Assembly (NCBI RefSeq): GCF_007829815.1
Contig: NZ_VIWT01000008.1
Span: forward strand, 1-64,000
DNA: 64,000 bases
Direction: 5' to 3'
DNA from: Kitasatospora viridis
Lineage (GTDB): Bacteria > Actinomycetota > Actinomycetes > Streptomycetales > Streptomycetaceae
In this document: in pieces, positions 1 to 8,312 of the stretch
How positions within the stretch are numbered: the stretch's first letter is position 1
Layout of the letters: the number at the start of each line of letters is the position of its first letter
The notes under the pieces: model-generated
What the model was told of the DNA's origin: nothing
The model's input: only the letters and a program-made list of their open reading frames with translations
Database searches by the model: none
Made by a program: the position numbers and the translations under genes

Positions 1-2
1 CC

Positions 3-890
3 TGCAAGGCCGGAGGCCGCACCCACACCCTCTCCCTACGGCACTGCGCCGAACTGGCCGGGCTCTCACTGTCCACCACCGTCAAGGCCACCGCCCGAGT
101 CGAAGAGCGGCACCTGATGCGCCGCCTGGACTCCGGCACCGCCGACCACGGCGCCACGTGGCTACTTCTCGCACCGTCTCGTACCCGGCACAGTCCCAAG
201 GGCGGCGCCGCCGGTCCGGAACTTGAGTGTGTCGAGGCTGAGAACCCCGACGAGCGAATGGGCCTGGGGGCCCTTCGCGTCTTCGCCGCAGTCATGTCCC
301 TCGACGCCTTCTCCTTCCGTGGACTGGGTGCCTCCAGCGCCAAGCTGGTAGCCGCGCTCAGCGAGATGGAGCGCCCGACCCTTCCCGAGCTGGCAGCAGC
401 CGCTTCCGTCAGCAGGCCGACCGCGTACCGGCACCTGCCGCGCCTGGTCGACCTTGGCCTGGTGGTTCGGGAGGGCGAGGTCTACCAGCTCTCCCAGGAC
501 TCCTCAGAGGCCATTTCCCGCGCCCTGGCGGCCGAGGAGAACTGGGAGCAGGACTGGGTCGAGGTAGCCGTCGCGCTGGGCTCTGACGGGGTCTCCGAGC
601 GCCGCCGGGTGCTGCACCTGAACCACCGTCGCCGGTGGGCAGAGAAGCTGCAGCGGGTAGTTGAGCGTCGTGGTGCGGACGTCGTTCCTGTACGCGGCGA
701 CGAGATGCCGCAGTGGTGCGAAGCGGTCGGGGGCCGGGTCTATGACATCGGGACCGGGGAGGAGATCTCCCGGTTCATCAGGGCCGATGACGGGCACCTC
801 ATGCTCGAACCAGATCCGAAGGACGAGGACTACGAACGCCTTCGAATGCTTGCCCGAGAAGCGCAAGAAGAGTGGGAATCAGCAGCCTAA
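3..890 (+). CDS. Winged-helix DNA-binding protein, 5' truncated by window edge
   Basis: The frame is open from base 3 with no start codon, so the N-terminus lies outside the window and the ATG at 117 is probably internal. The visible 295 residues hold two winged-helix-like segments: one near the left edge (LSLRHCAELAGLSLSTTVKA) and a second in the middle (LAAAASVSRPTAYRHLPRL) followed by a wing-like GLVVREGEVYQL. The C-terminal third is charged and unrecognised. Double winged-helix proteins of this kind are common on Streptomyces plasmids and integrative elements, where they act as transcriptional regulators or replication accessory proteins; that role is inferred. It runs on the opposite strand to the late genes and lacks the late-gene element. 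Confidence 0.6.
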   Translation, partial: CKAGGRTHTLSLRHCAELAGLSLSTTVKATARVEERHLMRRLDSGTADHGATWLLLAPSRTRHSPKGGAAGPELECVEAENPDERMGLGALRVFAAVMSLDAFSFRGLGASSAKLVAALSEMERPTLPELAAAASVSRPTAYRHLPRLVDLGLVVREGEVYQLSQDSSEAISRALAAEENWEQDWVEVAVALGSDGVSERRRVLHLNHRRRWAEKLQRVVERRGADVVPVRGDEMPQWCEAVGGRVYDIGTGEEISRFIRADDGHLMLEPDPKDEDYERLRMLAREAQEEWESAA

Positions 891-962
891 ACACTGTAAG
901 CCGCACGACGTACCTGCCACCTGCCACAACGATCTTGCCCTGACTCCGGTCAGCAGCCCCAA

Positions 963-977
963 GCCCGGCTCCCGGGC
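963..977 (+). terminator. Weak hairpin after the left-edge gene
   Basis: A 6-bp GC stem (GCCCGG, loop CTC, CCGGGC) followed by CTTTC lies about 70 bases after the stop of the winged-helix gene. It could end that transcript and, in the other direction, the fibre operon. The stem is short, so the call is tentative. I see nothing else in the 265-base gap up to 1156. Confidence 0.35.
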
Positions 978-1155
978 CTTTCGAACCTGCCCTGAACGCA
1001 CTTCGTGGGTAGCCGTCTTGTCCGGCAACTCCCAGAAGTCGTAGCCCTGTTGAAGGAATCTGATCTTGGTTTGGTATTGATCTCAGGTTCGGCACATTCG
1101 ATCTCCGGACCAGCTACCGCGCCCCTGGGCATGTGCCGAGGGTGAGAGGGCTCTG

Positions 1156-2643
1156 TCACCGGAGCCAGACCTTGGCAATGGCTGGGGAGAAGATCTCCGG
1201 GTTGCCCTGCAAGGTGAACGTCAGCTGGGTGGTTCCGGCTGGCAGGGACCTTCGGCCGAAGACCCAGACTCGGGACCAGGCGTTCGCCGTGGCCACGGGG
1301 TTGGTGAAGGACAGGGGGAACGGTGTGGTGCCGTTGAGGGTTAGTGCCAGCTGCCCTTCCACGGTGGAGGAGCCGTGGACGTACATCACGAGGGCGAAGT
1401 CCTTCAGGGCTGACGGTCGGGTGTAGGTGAAGGACGACGGTGTGTCGGTGTACTGGCGCTTGAGGTGGTTGGGTCTGTTGTCGAAGGTGGGGGTGGCGCC
1501 GGACTCGATGACCAGGTTCGAGCTGACGTTGGTCACCTTGGACAGGTCGGTGAAGTCGTCAGTGAAGGTGGAGTTGTCGACCGAGTAGATCAGGCCGAGG
1601 CCGTCTAGGGCCTGCACGAGGCTCGCGACCGCGCCGGTGGCGCCTTCGGTGAAGATGACGGCACGGAAGGCTCCCGGAGCGCCCCAGACGCTGAGGTTGG
1701 CCCCTGCACCGCCGAGCATGACGTCGCTCGGAGCGTTGAGGTACCAGGGCACCACGGTGTTGTTGAGCAGGTGCAGGAACGGTCCTGGCCAGTCGCCGGT
1801 GTCGGGGACCGGCGCGCTGCCGAGCAGCAGGTTGCTCTGGAGGTCGCTGCGGAGACCCGGTCCGAGACTCAGGCCCGAGGTGGCGGTGACCCCGGAACCG
1901 ATGACGATCGCCTCTGGAGCGGTCGCTGAGAGCTGACGGCCGATCAGGACTTGTGAGGCTGCCCCGGAGAGGCTGGACGCCCCCAGGACGGTGCTGGAGG
2001 GACCAGCCTGGGCCCCGGCGCCCACCGCCAAGCCCAGGGCCTGTGCTGCGGCGGCTGAACCGATCGCGGTGCCCCCCTCGCCGTGGGCTGCGGTTGCGTG
2101 GCCGACGGCGACAGAGCCGATCCCCTGGTCGGTGACTCCGGCACCGGCCCCATTCCCGATCCACACCTGCCGGGGGGCATAGTCCGTCGGGTCGAGGCTG
2201 CCGAGCACCACCGAGTCCGGGGCGTCACCGCTGTGCTGGTGGGAGGCAAAGGCGTTGGCGGCCTGCCAGGTGGCCGTGCCCGCGTTCCCGCTCGCGAGGA
2301 TCGAGGAGCCGGTGACGCCCCCAGGCGCGGTGACCTTGATCGGAACCTCGGTCTGGGCCAGGCCGTCCGGGGGTGCAGGGATGTCTACGTTCGGCAGCGT
2401 CAGCGTGGAGTTCTGCGCGAAGGTCACCAGCACGGTCACCCGCATCGGCAGGTCCGTCCACAGGTTCACCACCGCAGGGGCGCAGAGGACGGGGAGGTCG
2501 AGAGGACTCCCCCCGACAGGGTCGGAGTAGACCGGGACCGAGACCGGCTGCCCGGTGAGGGTGTCGAGGAGGGAGACCTGGGCGTAGGGGTACAGCTGGC
2601 CGGTGGAGTCGACCAGCGGCAGGTAGAGATGGCAGCGCTCCAC
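1156..2643 (-). CDS. Tail fibre / receptor-binding protein with YadA-head-like repeats
   Basis: A 495-residue protein. I chose the GTG at 2643 because AAGGAGGG lies 3-10 bases upstream, inside the longer reading frame, and because the resulting N-terminus (CHLYLPLVDSTGQLYPYAQV) lines up with the starts of the fibres at 4033-5652 and 5769-8273. Residues 1-95 form the shared anchor-like domain. Residues about 150-260 carry the short period typical of trimeric YadA-head coils (AVGHATAAHGEGGTAIG). The C-terminal half is a beta-rich, probably receptor- or glycan-binding region that I do not recognise. It is the last gene of the leftward fibre series and probably sits on the virion as a trimer. A bacterial adhesin is unlikely: there is no signal peptide or membrane anchor. 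Confidence 0.75.
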   Translation of the reverse strand: MERCHLYLPLVDSTGQLYPYAQVSLLDTLTGQPVSVPVYSDPVGGSPLDLPVLCAPAVVNLWTDLPMRVTVLVTFAQNSTLTLPNVDIPAPPDGLAQTEVPIKVTAPGGVTGSSILASGNAGTATWQAANAFASHQHSGDAPDSVVLGSLDPTDYAPRQVWIGNGAGAGVTDQGIGSVAVGHATAAHGEGGTAIGSAAAAQALGLAVGAGAQAGPSSTVLGASSLSGAASQVLIGRQLSATAPEAIVIGSGVTATSGLSLGPGLRSDLQSNLLLGSAPVPDTGDWPGPFLHLLNNTVVPWYLNAPSDVMLGGAGANLSVWGAPGAFRAVIFTEGATGAVASLVQALDGLGLIYSVDNSTFTDDFTDLSKVTNVSSNLVIESGATPTFDNRPNHLKRQYTDTPSSFTYTRPSALKDFALVMYVHGSSTVEGQLALTLNGTTPFPLSFTNPVATANAWSRVWVFGRRSLPAGTTQLTFTLQGNPEIFSPAIAKVWLR

Positions 2644-2658
2644 GGAGCCCTCCTTCAT

Positions 2659-4020
2659 TCAGGTCGTCGGCAGGACCGGCAGGTCGTAGTCGGGCTGGAA
2701 GTAGAAGTACCGGAACTGGGAGGTCGCTCCGGCCGGAGACAGAAGACCGACCCCCTTGGCCTGGGGGAAGTACGGGCCGATGGGCACGCCGGTTGTTAGG
2801 TTGGCGACGTCACCGAGGGATGCTCCGCTGCTCAGGTTGCAGGCCAGCGTGCTGCCGTTGAAGCGCAGCACGACGTCGGTCTCGGCGGTGATCGACGTGC
2901 TACCCGGCAATGTGGCGATGGTGGTGGCGGTGCCCCCGACCACAGCTTGGATCTGGCCGCTCTGGGTGAGCATGAGGTAGTTGGAGGCGTCCTGACGGCG
3001 GAACACCAGCCCACCGGCGGCGGCGACGGCCCCGAACCGCGTCACCAGCCAGCCGCTCCCCCGGTTCGGGGTGACGAACATCGAACTGCCCGAGGCCAGC
3101 AGCACCCCGTCCTTGCTGGCCGTGGCGGTCCCGGTCACCGTCCACCTCCCGTCGGAGGAGTCGAGTGAGGTGGGCGTGTAGGTGCTGGTGCTCGGTTGCT
3201 CGATCGTCCTGCTGGCCTGGTGCCAGAGGAACAGGTCGGCGTAGGACGGCTGGAGGGCCGTCCAAGCGGTGAGCAGGGTGTCCGTGCCCCGGGTGTCGAC
3301 ACCCATGTACGACCCACCGAAGAAGAACATCTGCCGGGGGAAGGACGTGGTCGGAGGGTAGAACAGCCTCGGCTCGTTGAAGATCAACGGCACCTTGTAG
3401 TCGACGAGGCAGACCACCGAGCTGTAGAACTGCGAGACCAGGATGTCGTGCCGCTTGCCGTCCCAGAGGTTCACCTTGCCGCTGAGAGGAATTGCGGCCT
3501 CATCGGATGGCAGGACATCCCAGGGCGCAACCGAGGCGTCGTACCCGAAGTACATCCGGGCCTCCTGGTTGCGCCTGGTGAAGGCGAGGTAGTACCGGTC
3601 CGCGCCCGGGGTGTAGCTGGAGCTTCCGGTGTGCTTCACGCAGAAGGCGAAGTCCTGCACCCCCCAGACGTCCCCGGCGCTTTTGCCGTTGCCCCAGGCG
3701 GGATCGAGCACCACGCCGGTGGTCTGGGGAATCAGCTGGATCAGCACGGAGCCGTCGCTGCTGCCGACGTCTCGCAGCGCGGCCATGCCGTCCGGAGAGC
3801 CCTTCTTGGCACCCCAGCCGGGGAGGACGGCGGAAGCCGAAGGCGAGCCGAAGGACCACTGGGGGCTGCTGAGGCTGGGCCCGAGAGCAGGAGCATAGGT
3901 GTACGGCTTCGGGCTGAAGTCCGGGTTCCCGAGGGTGCCGTCGACGGTGACGCGGCCAAAGGCGTCCAGGACGCCGGTGGCGTACTGATACAGGACGCCC
4001 GGCGCGATGACCATTGACAA
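2659..4020 (-). CDS. Putative tail fibre / receptor-binding protein (lectin-like)
   Basis: A 453-residue protein of mixed beta composition, rich in Gly, Ser, Tyr and Trp. The TTG at 4020 is preceded by AAGGAGG at a spacing of 7, whereas the ATG two codons in is 13 bases away, so TTG is favoured. Residues about 275-450 look like a concanavalin/laminin-G-type sandwich (GSGWLVTRFGAVAAAGGLVF, then FRYFYFQPDYD near the end), suggesting glycan binding. The stop codon nearly abuts the next gene and its own ribosome site overlaps the upstream stop, so it is translationally coupled within the fibre operon. The function is inferred from position and composition; no catalytic motif was seen. Confidence 0.6.
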   Translation of the reverse strand: MSMVIAPGVLYQYATGVLDAFGRVTVDGTLGNPDFSPKPYTYAPALGPSLSSPQWSFGSPSASAVLPGWGAKKGSPDGMAALRDVGSSDGSVLIQLIPQTTGVVLDPAWGNGKSAGDVWGVQDFAFCVKHTGSSSYTPGADRYYLAFTRRNQEARMYFGYDASVAPWDVLPSDEAAIPLSGKVNLWDGKRHDILVSQFYSSVVCLVDYKVPLIFNEPRLFYPPTTSFPRQMFFFGGSYMGVDTRGTDTLLTAWTALQPSYADLFLWHQASRTIEQPSTSTYTPTSLDSSDGRWTVTGTATASKDGVLLASGSSMFVTPNRGSGWLVTRFGAVAAAGGLVFRRQDASNYLMLTQSGQIQAVVGGTATTIATLPGSTSITAETDVVLRFNGSTLACNLSSGASLGDVANLTTGVPIGPYFPQAKGVGLLSPAGATSQFRYFYFQPDYDLPVLPTT

Positions 4021-4032
4021 GATCTGGCCTCC

Positions 4033-5652
4033 TTAGGTGCCTTGGGTGGTGCCGTTGTTGATCAGTCCGGTCGCGGCGAGGGCAGTCAGGACGTTGCGCA
4101 GGGCGAGGTTGTTGCCGTCAGCCCCGGTGACGGTTGGGCGAGTGGTCCCCTCTGTTCCGAAGAAGCCGAGCCTGGACGCATCGGACGAACCGAGATTGAC
4201 GGCGCCGACAGCCGAGAGGCGTCCGGCCACGACCACCTGCCGGTAGACGGACGACGAGCCGAGCATGATCTGCAGCGCTGCGGTCGTCATCGCCGACTCG
4301 CCCAGGGCCGTCGACCCGGTATGGGCGGCCTGCACCTGCGCATTTCGCCCGATGGCGACGCCGTTCGGCGCGAGGCCCTGGGCGCCAGAGCCCAGGGCCA
4401 AAGCCCCGTTCGCTCCGGTGCCGACATACGCGGCCGAGCCGATGGCGGCTGAGTCGGCGCCGTATGCTTTCGCGCCCTTGCCGACGGCCACGCCGTTGGT
4501 CGCGTCAACGTAGGCGCCGCTGCCCACCGCGAGCCAGCGGACCGCGTTGGTGTTGCCGGTGGCTCCGGCACCGATCGCCGTGCTGCTGTCCGAGAACGCT
4601 GCGGCCGAGATGCCGACCGCCGTCGACCCTGGTCCCCACGCCTGGGCCCAGTACCCCACCGCCACGCTGTTGGACCCGGCCGCGTTGGCATTCACCCCAA
4701 CACCAACCGCGCCACTGGACTTCGCCTCGGCCCCGGTCCCGAGGGCGACGGAGTTCGGGCCAGCACCCGGGTGGGTGTGTGCGGGAACCTGGCCTCCGTA
4801 GACGATCCGTACACCCGTCAGCCATGCCTGGTGCCCGGTGTCCGGGACGAACGTCGCCGCGCCCTGGAACTCGAAGGTGGCCGCCAGGTAGCTGCCTGGC
4901 GCGAGTGGGTACCGGTAGTACCCCCAGTCGCGTACCCCTGTGATGGTCTCCAGGATGGTCCGTGTGCCGTCCGGCTTCGTCACCGAGATGCTGACGGACT
5001 CCCCGGCGGACTGGCCGACCTTCAGCCAGCAGCCGACGTATCCGGTTTCCAGGAGGTTGAAGCCCGGGGTGACCACCATCAGGTCACCGGCGTCGCCGGT
5101 GTGGGCGACCTTCAGGGATCGGCTGAGGCCCTGCTGGTCGGGGACATCGGTGCTGTAGGACCGCGAGGTTGTCGTGCGCTGCATCAGAGACCAGCTTGGT
5201 GGGTCCTGACCGGCAGAGAAGCTCTCGGCCAAGACGGTCACCAGGACGGACAGGCCGCTGCTGCTCGGGGGGTCGCCCCACAGCGCCTGGCCCGGGGTCG
5301 CCCCGGCGAGCAGCATCTTCCCGGGGAGCGCCTGGCCCACGATCCTCAGCGAGGAGTCGGTCCACACGACCGTCTCCGGCGCAGCTGTGGCATCGAGGTA
5401 CACCAGGATGTCGCTGTGCCCGGCGGCCTGGACCAGGATGCTGACCCGCTGGGGGGCCTCCACCCAGAAGTCGATGATCCCTCGGTCGGCGATGAATGGG
5501 TTCGGCAGCGTGTCGGTGCCGCTCAGCGAGGTGAACATCGGCTGGTTCAGCGGCACCGACAGCCCGGACTCGCGCACCGTCACCTGCGCGCCGTACAGCA
5601 GCGTCCCGTCAGTGCCCGTGATGGGCTGGTAGACGTGTGCCCTGGCGGTCAT
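4033..5652 (-). CDS. Tail fibre with YadA-head-like repeats
   Basis: A 539-residue protein. Residues 1-95 match the anchor domain of the neighbouring fibres (VYQPITGTDGTLLYGAQVTV, later FWVEAPQRVSILV). A middle jelly-roll-like segment follows. Residues about 295-460 contain many 14-16 residue head-type repeats such as SVAVGYWAQAWGPGSTAVG and STAIGAGATGN, the pattern that forms left-handed beta-rolls in trimeric fibres. The C-terminus repeats the motif LQIMLGSSSVYRQVVV seen at the ends of repeat blocks in the other fibres. The gene is preceded by GGGGAGGG and a degenerate copy of the late element. It probably recognises the host surface; the receptor is unknown. Confidence 0.75.
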   Translation of the reverse strand: MTARAHVYQPITGTDGTLLYGAQVTVRESGLSVPLNQPMFTSLSGTDTLPNPFIADRGIIDFWVEAPQRVSILVQAAGHSDILVYLDATAAPETVVWTDSSLRIVGQALPGKMLLAGATPGQALWGDPPSSSGLSVLVTVLAESFSAGQDPPSWSLMQRTTTSRSYSTDVPDQQGLSRSLKVAHTGDAGDLMVVTPGFNLLETGYVGCWLKVGQSAGESVSISVTKPDGTRTILETITGVRDWGYYRYPLAPGSYLAATFEFQGAATFVPDTGHQAWLTGVRIVYGGQVPAHTHPGAGPNSVALGTGAEAKSSGAVGVGVNANAAGSNSVAVGYWAQAWGPGSTAVGISAAAFSDSSTAIGAGATGNTNAVRWLAVGSGAYVDATNGVAVGKGAKAYGADSAAIGSAAYVGTGANGALALGSGAQGLAPNGVAIGRNAQVQAAHTGSTALGESAMTTAALQIMLGSSSVYRQVVVAGRLSAVGAVNLGSSDASRLGFFGTEGTTRPTVTGADGNNLALRNVLTALAATGLINNGTTQGT

Positions 5653-5678
5653 GGCCCTCCCCTCGGAGTCTGCAGTTC

Positions 5679-5712
5679 CACCCCTTCAGGGCCGTCACCG
5701 CCAGCTGAGCAG
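5679..5712 (-). promoter_or_regulatory. Degenerate copy of the late CTGTC-N21-AAGGGGTG element
   Basis: AAGGGGTG is intact (5686-5679) but the upstream half reads CTGCT instead of CTGTC at a 21-base spacing. It ends 26 bases before the fibre start at 5652 and directly follows the terminator hairpin at 5721-5756, the same arrangement as the intact copies. Confidence 0.4.
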
Positions 5713-5720
5713 CATCAGTG

Positions 5721-5756
5721 AAGGCCCGGGGTGAAGGCGGCCTTCACCCCGGGCTT
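5721..5756. terminator. Strong terminator hairpin after the beta-helix fibre gene
   Basis: A 14-bp stem GCCCGGGGTGAAGG / CCTTCACCCCGGGC with a CGG loop, extended by AAG/CTT across one bulge. It sits 13 bases after the stop of the upstream minus-strand gene. Confidence 0.7.
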
Positions 5757-5768
5757 CGAAGAGCAGCG

Positions 5769-8273
5769 TCAGCCGAGTGCAGCCCAGTACGGGGAGGAGG
5801 ACAGAACGATCGAGCTGATGGCGAGGTTGGACGGCAGCGTCTGCAGGCCGGAGCCGACCGTCCCCCATCGTGCGGTAGCCGCCGTCAGGTTGATGTTCGC
5901 TCCGGCCGCTGAGACGCTCGATCCGCGAGTGAAGGTGGGCAGCGTGGTCCCGTTGGCCAGCAGCGCTACCCAGTAGGACCCGGCCGGAAGAACCACCGGC
6001 CCTCCCACCAGCGCCATGAACTTCGGTCCGCCCGACTGCCACGAGGTCGCCTGGTCGGCGGTCGAACCGACCAGGTTGCCTGTGGCGTCGTACAGCCCCA
6101 CCCAGCACTGACCGGTCGTCAGGCCGCTGCCGCCGGTGACGACCTGCGCGACGATGTTGGTGACGGTCCGGGGAGCCCGAAGAACGATCTTGATCAGCTG
6201 GACGACACCCGCCCCGAAGGCCGAGTTGGCCGTGACCGACCCGGGGTCCTGCGACCAGGCGATCAGACCGTGGTCCGACGGGAGGACGACGTCGGGATTC
6301 AGGACATCGGACACCAGACCACCAGCGCTGGTGAACGCCAGGGACGATGTTGTGACTCTCAGGCCCGGTACGGTGCGTACGGCCTCGGTGCCGGACCGCC
6401 CCTTCTGGTCGGTGACGTTGGGGCCGCGCAGGAGCAGCTCGTTGCCTCCGCCGTCGTGCCAGGGGGTGTCGGTGGCGGCGAGCAGGCCGGACGAGACCGA
6501 CACGTAGCGGCTGTGGTCGGCGTGCACCCCGTACTGGGGCGAGATCCCTCCGCTGGTGCTGCTGTCGTCGGCGCCGACGGTGACGGTGAGGCCGTCAGCG
6601 ACCACCGGGCAGGTCGTGCTGATCACAGCCAGACCGGCCCAGCCGCCCCCACCGCCCGCGCCGTTGTTACGGCCGTCGCGGTACAGGCGGCAACCGCTGA
6701 GGTTGACCACGGAGCCGTCTCCGGCCACGATCCGGATGCCGTGCTGGTTGCTGCGATCGGTCGTGCAGCCGACCAGCCCCACGGGACCGAGCCCTGGGGC
6801 GATCAGGAACCCGTCCTTCCCGGACCAGCCCGACCGGCAGGCCGAGAGGGTGGCACCGCCCGGGTTCGACAGGGACCAGCCGTTCCCGGTCGCGCCGAGC
6901 GACTCGCAGTCCACGAACGTGCTGTTCAGCGGACTGGCCAGGTTGAAGCCGTCCAGAGCGGCCTTGTAGACCACCACTCGCTGCGCCCGAAGTCCGATCG
7001 GAGTGTTGGCACCGAACGCATCCACGACACTGCGAAGACCGTGCCCGCTCACACGCTGGATGTTCAGGCCACGTACCTGGACGCCCTGGACGTTGCCCGC
7101 CAGCTGCACGCCGTCCACGGCGGGCGAGGCGGCCAGGTCCCGGCCGTCGATCGTCAGATCGCAGATCTGCTGCTCCCGGGACAGCTCGGAGTACGAGCCC
7201 ATCACCTGGTCCACGATCCTCACCACCGCGTTGCCCGAGAAGATCGGCAGCGGGCGCAGCGCAGTCGCCGGTACGACGTCGGCGGCCTGCTGCTCGATGT
7301 TGGCGTGCGACCCGAGCAGGGTGACCGACGGCGGGATGTAGAGCGGGGCGGAGGTGCGGTAGACGGCCGGGAGGAGGTAGACCGTGCCCCCCTTGGGGCA
7401 GACGTTGAGCGCGGCCTGCAGGGCCGCCGTGTCGTCGGAGACCCCGTCAGCCTTTGCGCCGAAGTCGCGCGGACTGACCCACCGCAGCACGGTGACCGTT
7501 CCCGCACCCCCGGCCGAGCCGCCTGCTGTGCCGCTGTCGCTGGTGGGCGCGGCCTGGGTGGCGAGCAGACCGCCGTCGCTGACCTGCAGGAGCCAGCGCT
7601 TGCCTCCGGCGCTGCGGACGACGAACGAACCCGCGACCTCGACCATGTCGGTCGGGGTGCCGAGCATGACCTGGCCAGGTGCGGTGGTGGCCGCCCCGGC
7701 GCCGACGGCCGTGGACGAGGCGTGCCGGGCGGTGGCCGCGAAGCCGAGCGCCGTTGACGAGGGCGCGCTGGCTCCGGCGCTCGCGCCCACGGCGGTTGCC
7801 CCGGCTGCGCTAGCCGAGGTGTTCGCTCCGTAGGCGCTGGACACGTCGGCCAGGGCCTGCGCCGCCCGCCCGGCTGCCGCCGAGTCCTTGCCCGTAGCAG
7901 CAGCTGATACACCGGTGGCGGTGGCCCCGACACCGGCGGCGGCAGCGCCGCTGCCCACCTGCATGGAGTTCGCCCCGGAACCGGCGTGGACGGAGTCGAG
8001 GCCCGGTGCGGTGACGTCCAGATCCTCCCAGAACTCCTCCGGGTTGCCCGGGGAGGTGATGCCGATCTTCACCCGGCTGGGCGCGTCCAGGTAGAAGGAG
8101 ACGTCGCCACCGTTGGTGAAGAACGGGTTGGTCTTCACCGCTCCGGTGCTGCCGTCGGTGTAGATGGTCTCGGAGATCTGGACGTTGGTGCCCGCCTCCA
8201 AGATGCGCACCTGTGCCTGCGGGACACGGTTGCCCGCGCTGTCGAGGTACGGGCGGGAGAAGTGCGCCCTCAC
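5769..8273 (-). CDS. Tailspike/fibre with YadA-like repeats, a pectate-lyase-type beta-helix and a C-terminal binding module
   Basis: An 834-residue protein. The GTG start has AAGGAG upstream. Residues 1-95 are the shared anchor; about 95-215 are head-type repeats (GAAAAGVGATATGVSAAATG); about 270-620 match the pectate-lyase-3/tailspike beta-helix, opening with the hallmark DFGAKADGVSDDTAALQAAL. Such domains commonly cleave or bind host-surface polysaccharide. I cannot assign catalytic residues. The C-terminal 175 residues (PSDHGLIAWSQDPG, then LPAGSYWVALLANGTT) closely resemble the stand-alone protein at 50786-51382, so this is a mobile binding module. It is the largest of the three related fibres and the best candidate for an active depolymerase among them. 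Confidence 0.8.
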   Translation of the reverse strand: MRAHFSRPYLDSAGNRVPQAQVRILEAGTNVQISETIYTDGSTGAVKTNPFFTNGGDVSFYLDAPSRVKIGITSPGNPEEFWEDLDVTAPGLDSVHAGSGANSMQVGSGAAAAGVGATATGVSAAATGKDSAAAGRAAQALADVSSAYGANTSASAAGATAVGASAGASAPSSTALGFAATARHASSTAVGAGAATTAPGQVMLGTPTDMVEVAGSFVVRSAGGKRWLLQVSDGGLLATQAAPTSDSGTAGGSAGGAGTVTVLRWVSPRDFGAKADGVSDDTAALQAALNVCPKGGTVYLLPAVYRTSAPLYIPPSVTLLGSHANIEQQAADVVPATALRPLPIFSGNAVVRIVDQVMGSYSELSREQQICDLTIDGRDLAASPAVDGVQLAGNVQGVQVRGLNIQRVSGHGLRSVVDAFGANTPIGLRAQRVVVYKAALDGFNLASPLNSTFVDCESLGATGNGWSLSNPGGATLSACRSGWSGKDGFLIAPGLGPVGLVGCTTDRSNQHGIRIVAGDGSVVNLSGCRLYRDGRNNGAGGGGGWAGLAVISTTCPVVADGLTVTVGADDSSTSGGISPQYGVHADHSRYVSVSSGLLAATDTPWHDGGGNELLLRGPNVTDQKGRSGTEAVRTVPGLRVTTSSLAFTSAGGLVSDVLNPDVVLPSDHGLIAWSQDPGSVTANSAFGAGVVQLIKIVLRAPRTVTNIVAQVVTGGSGLTTGQCWVGLYDATGNLVGSTADQATSWQSGGPKFMALVGGPVVLPAGSYWVALLANGTTLPTFTRGSSVSAAGANINLTAATARWGTVGSGLQTLPSNLAISSIVLSSSPYWAALG

Positions 8274-8312
8274 TGGCTCTCCTTCACTCGGGGTTCACTG
8301 AACAAAGGGCGG

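Noticed and set aside
1156..8273. Bacterial YadA-type adhesin or autotransporter
   Set aside because: There is no signal peptide or membrane anchor domain, and the genes sit at the end of a tail operon; phage fibres explain them better.
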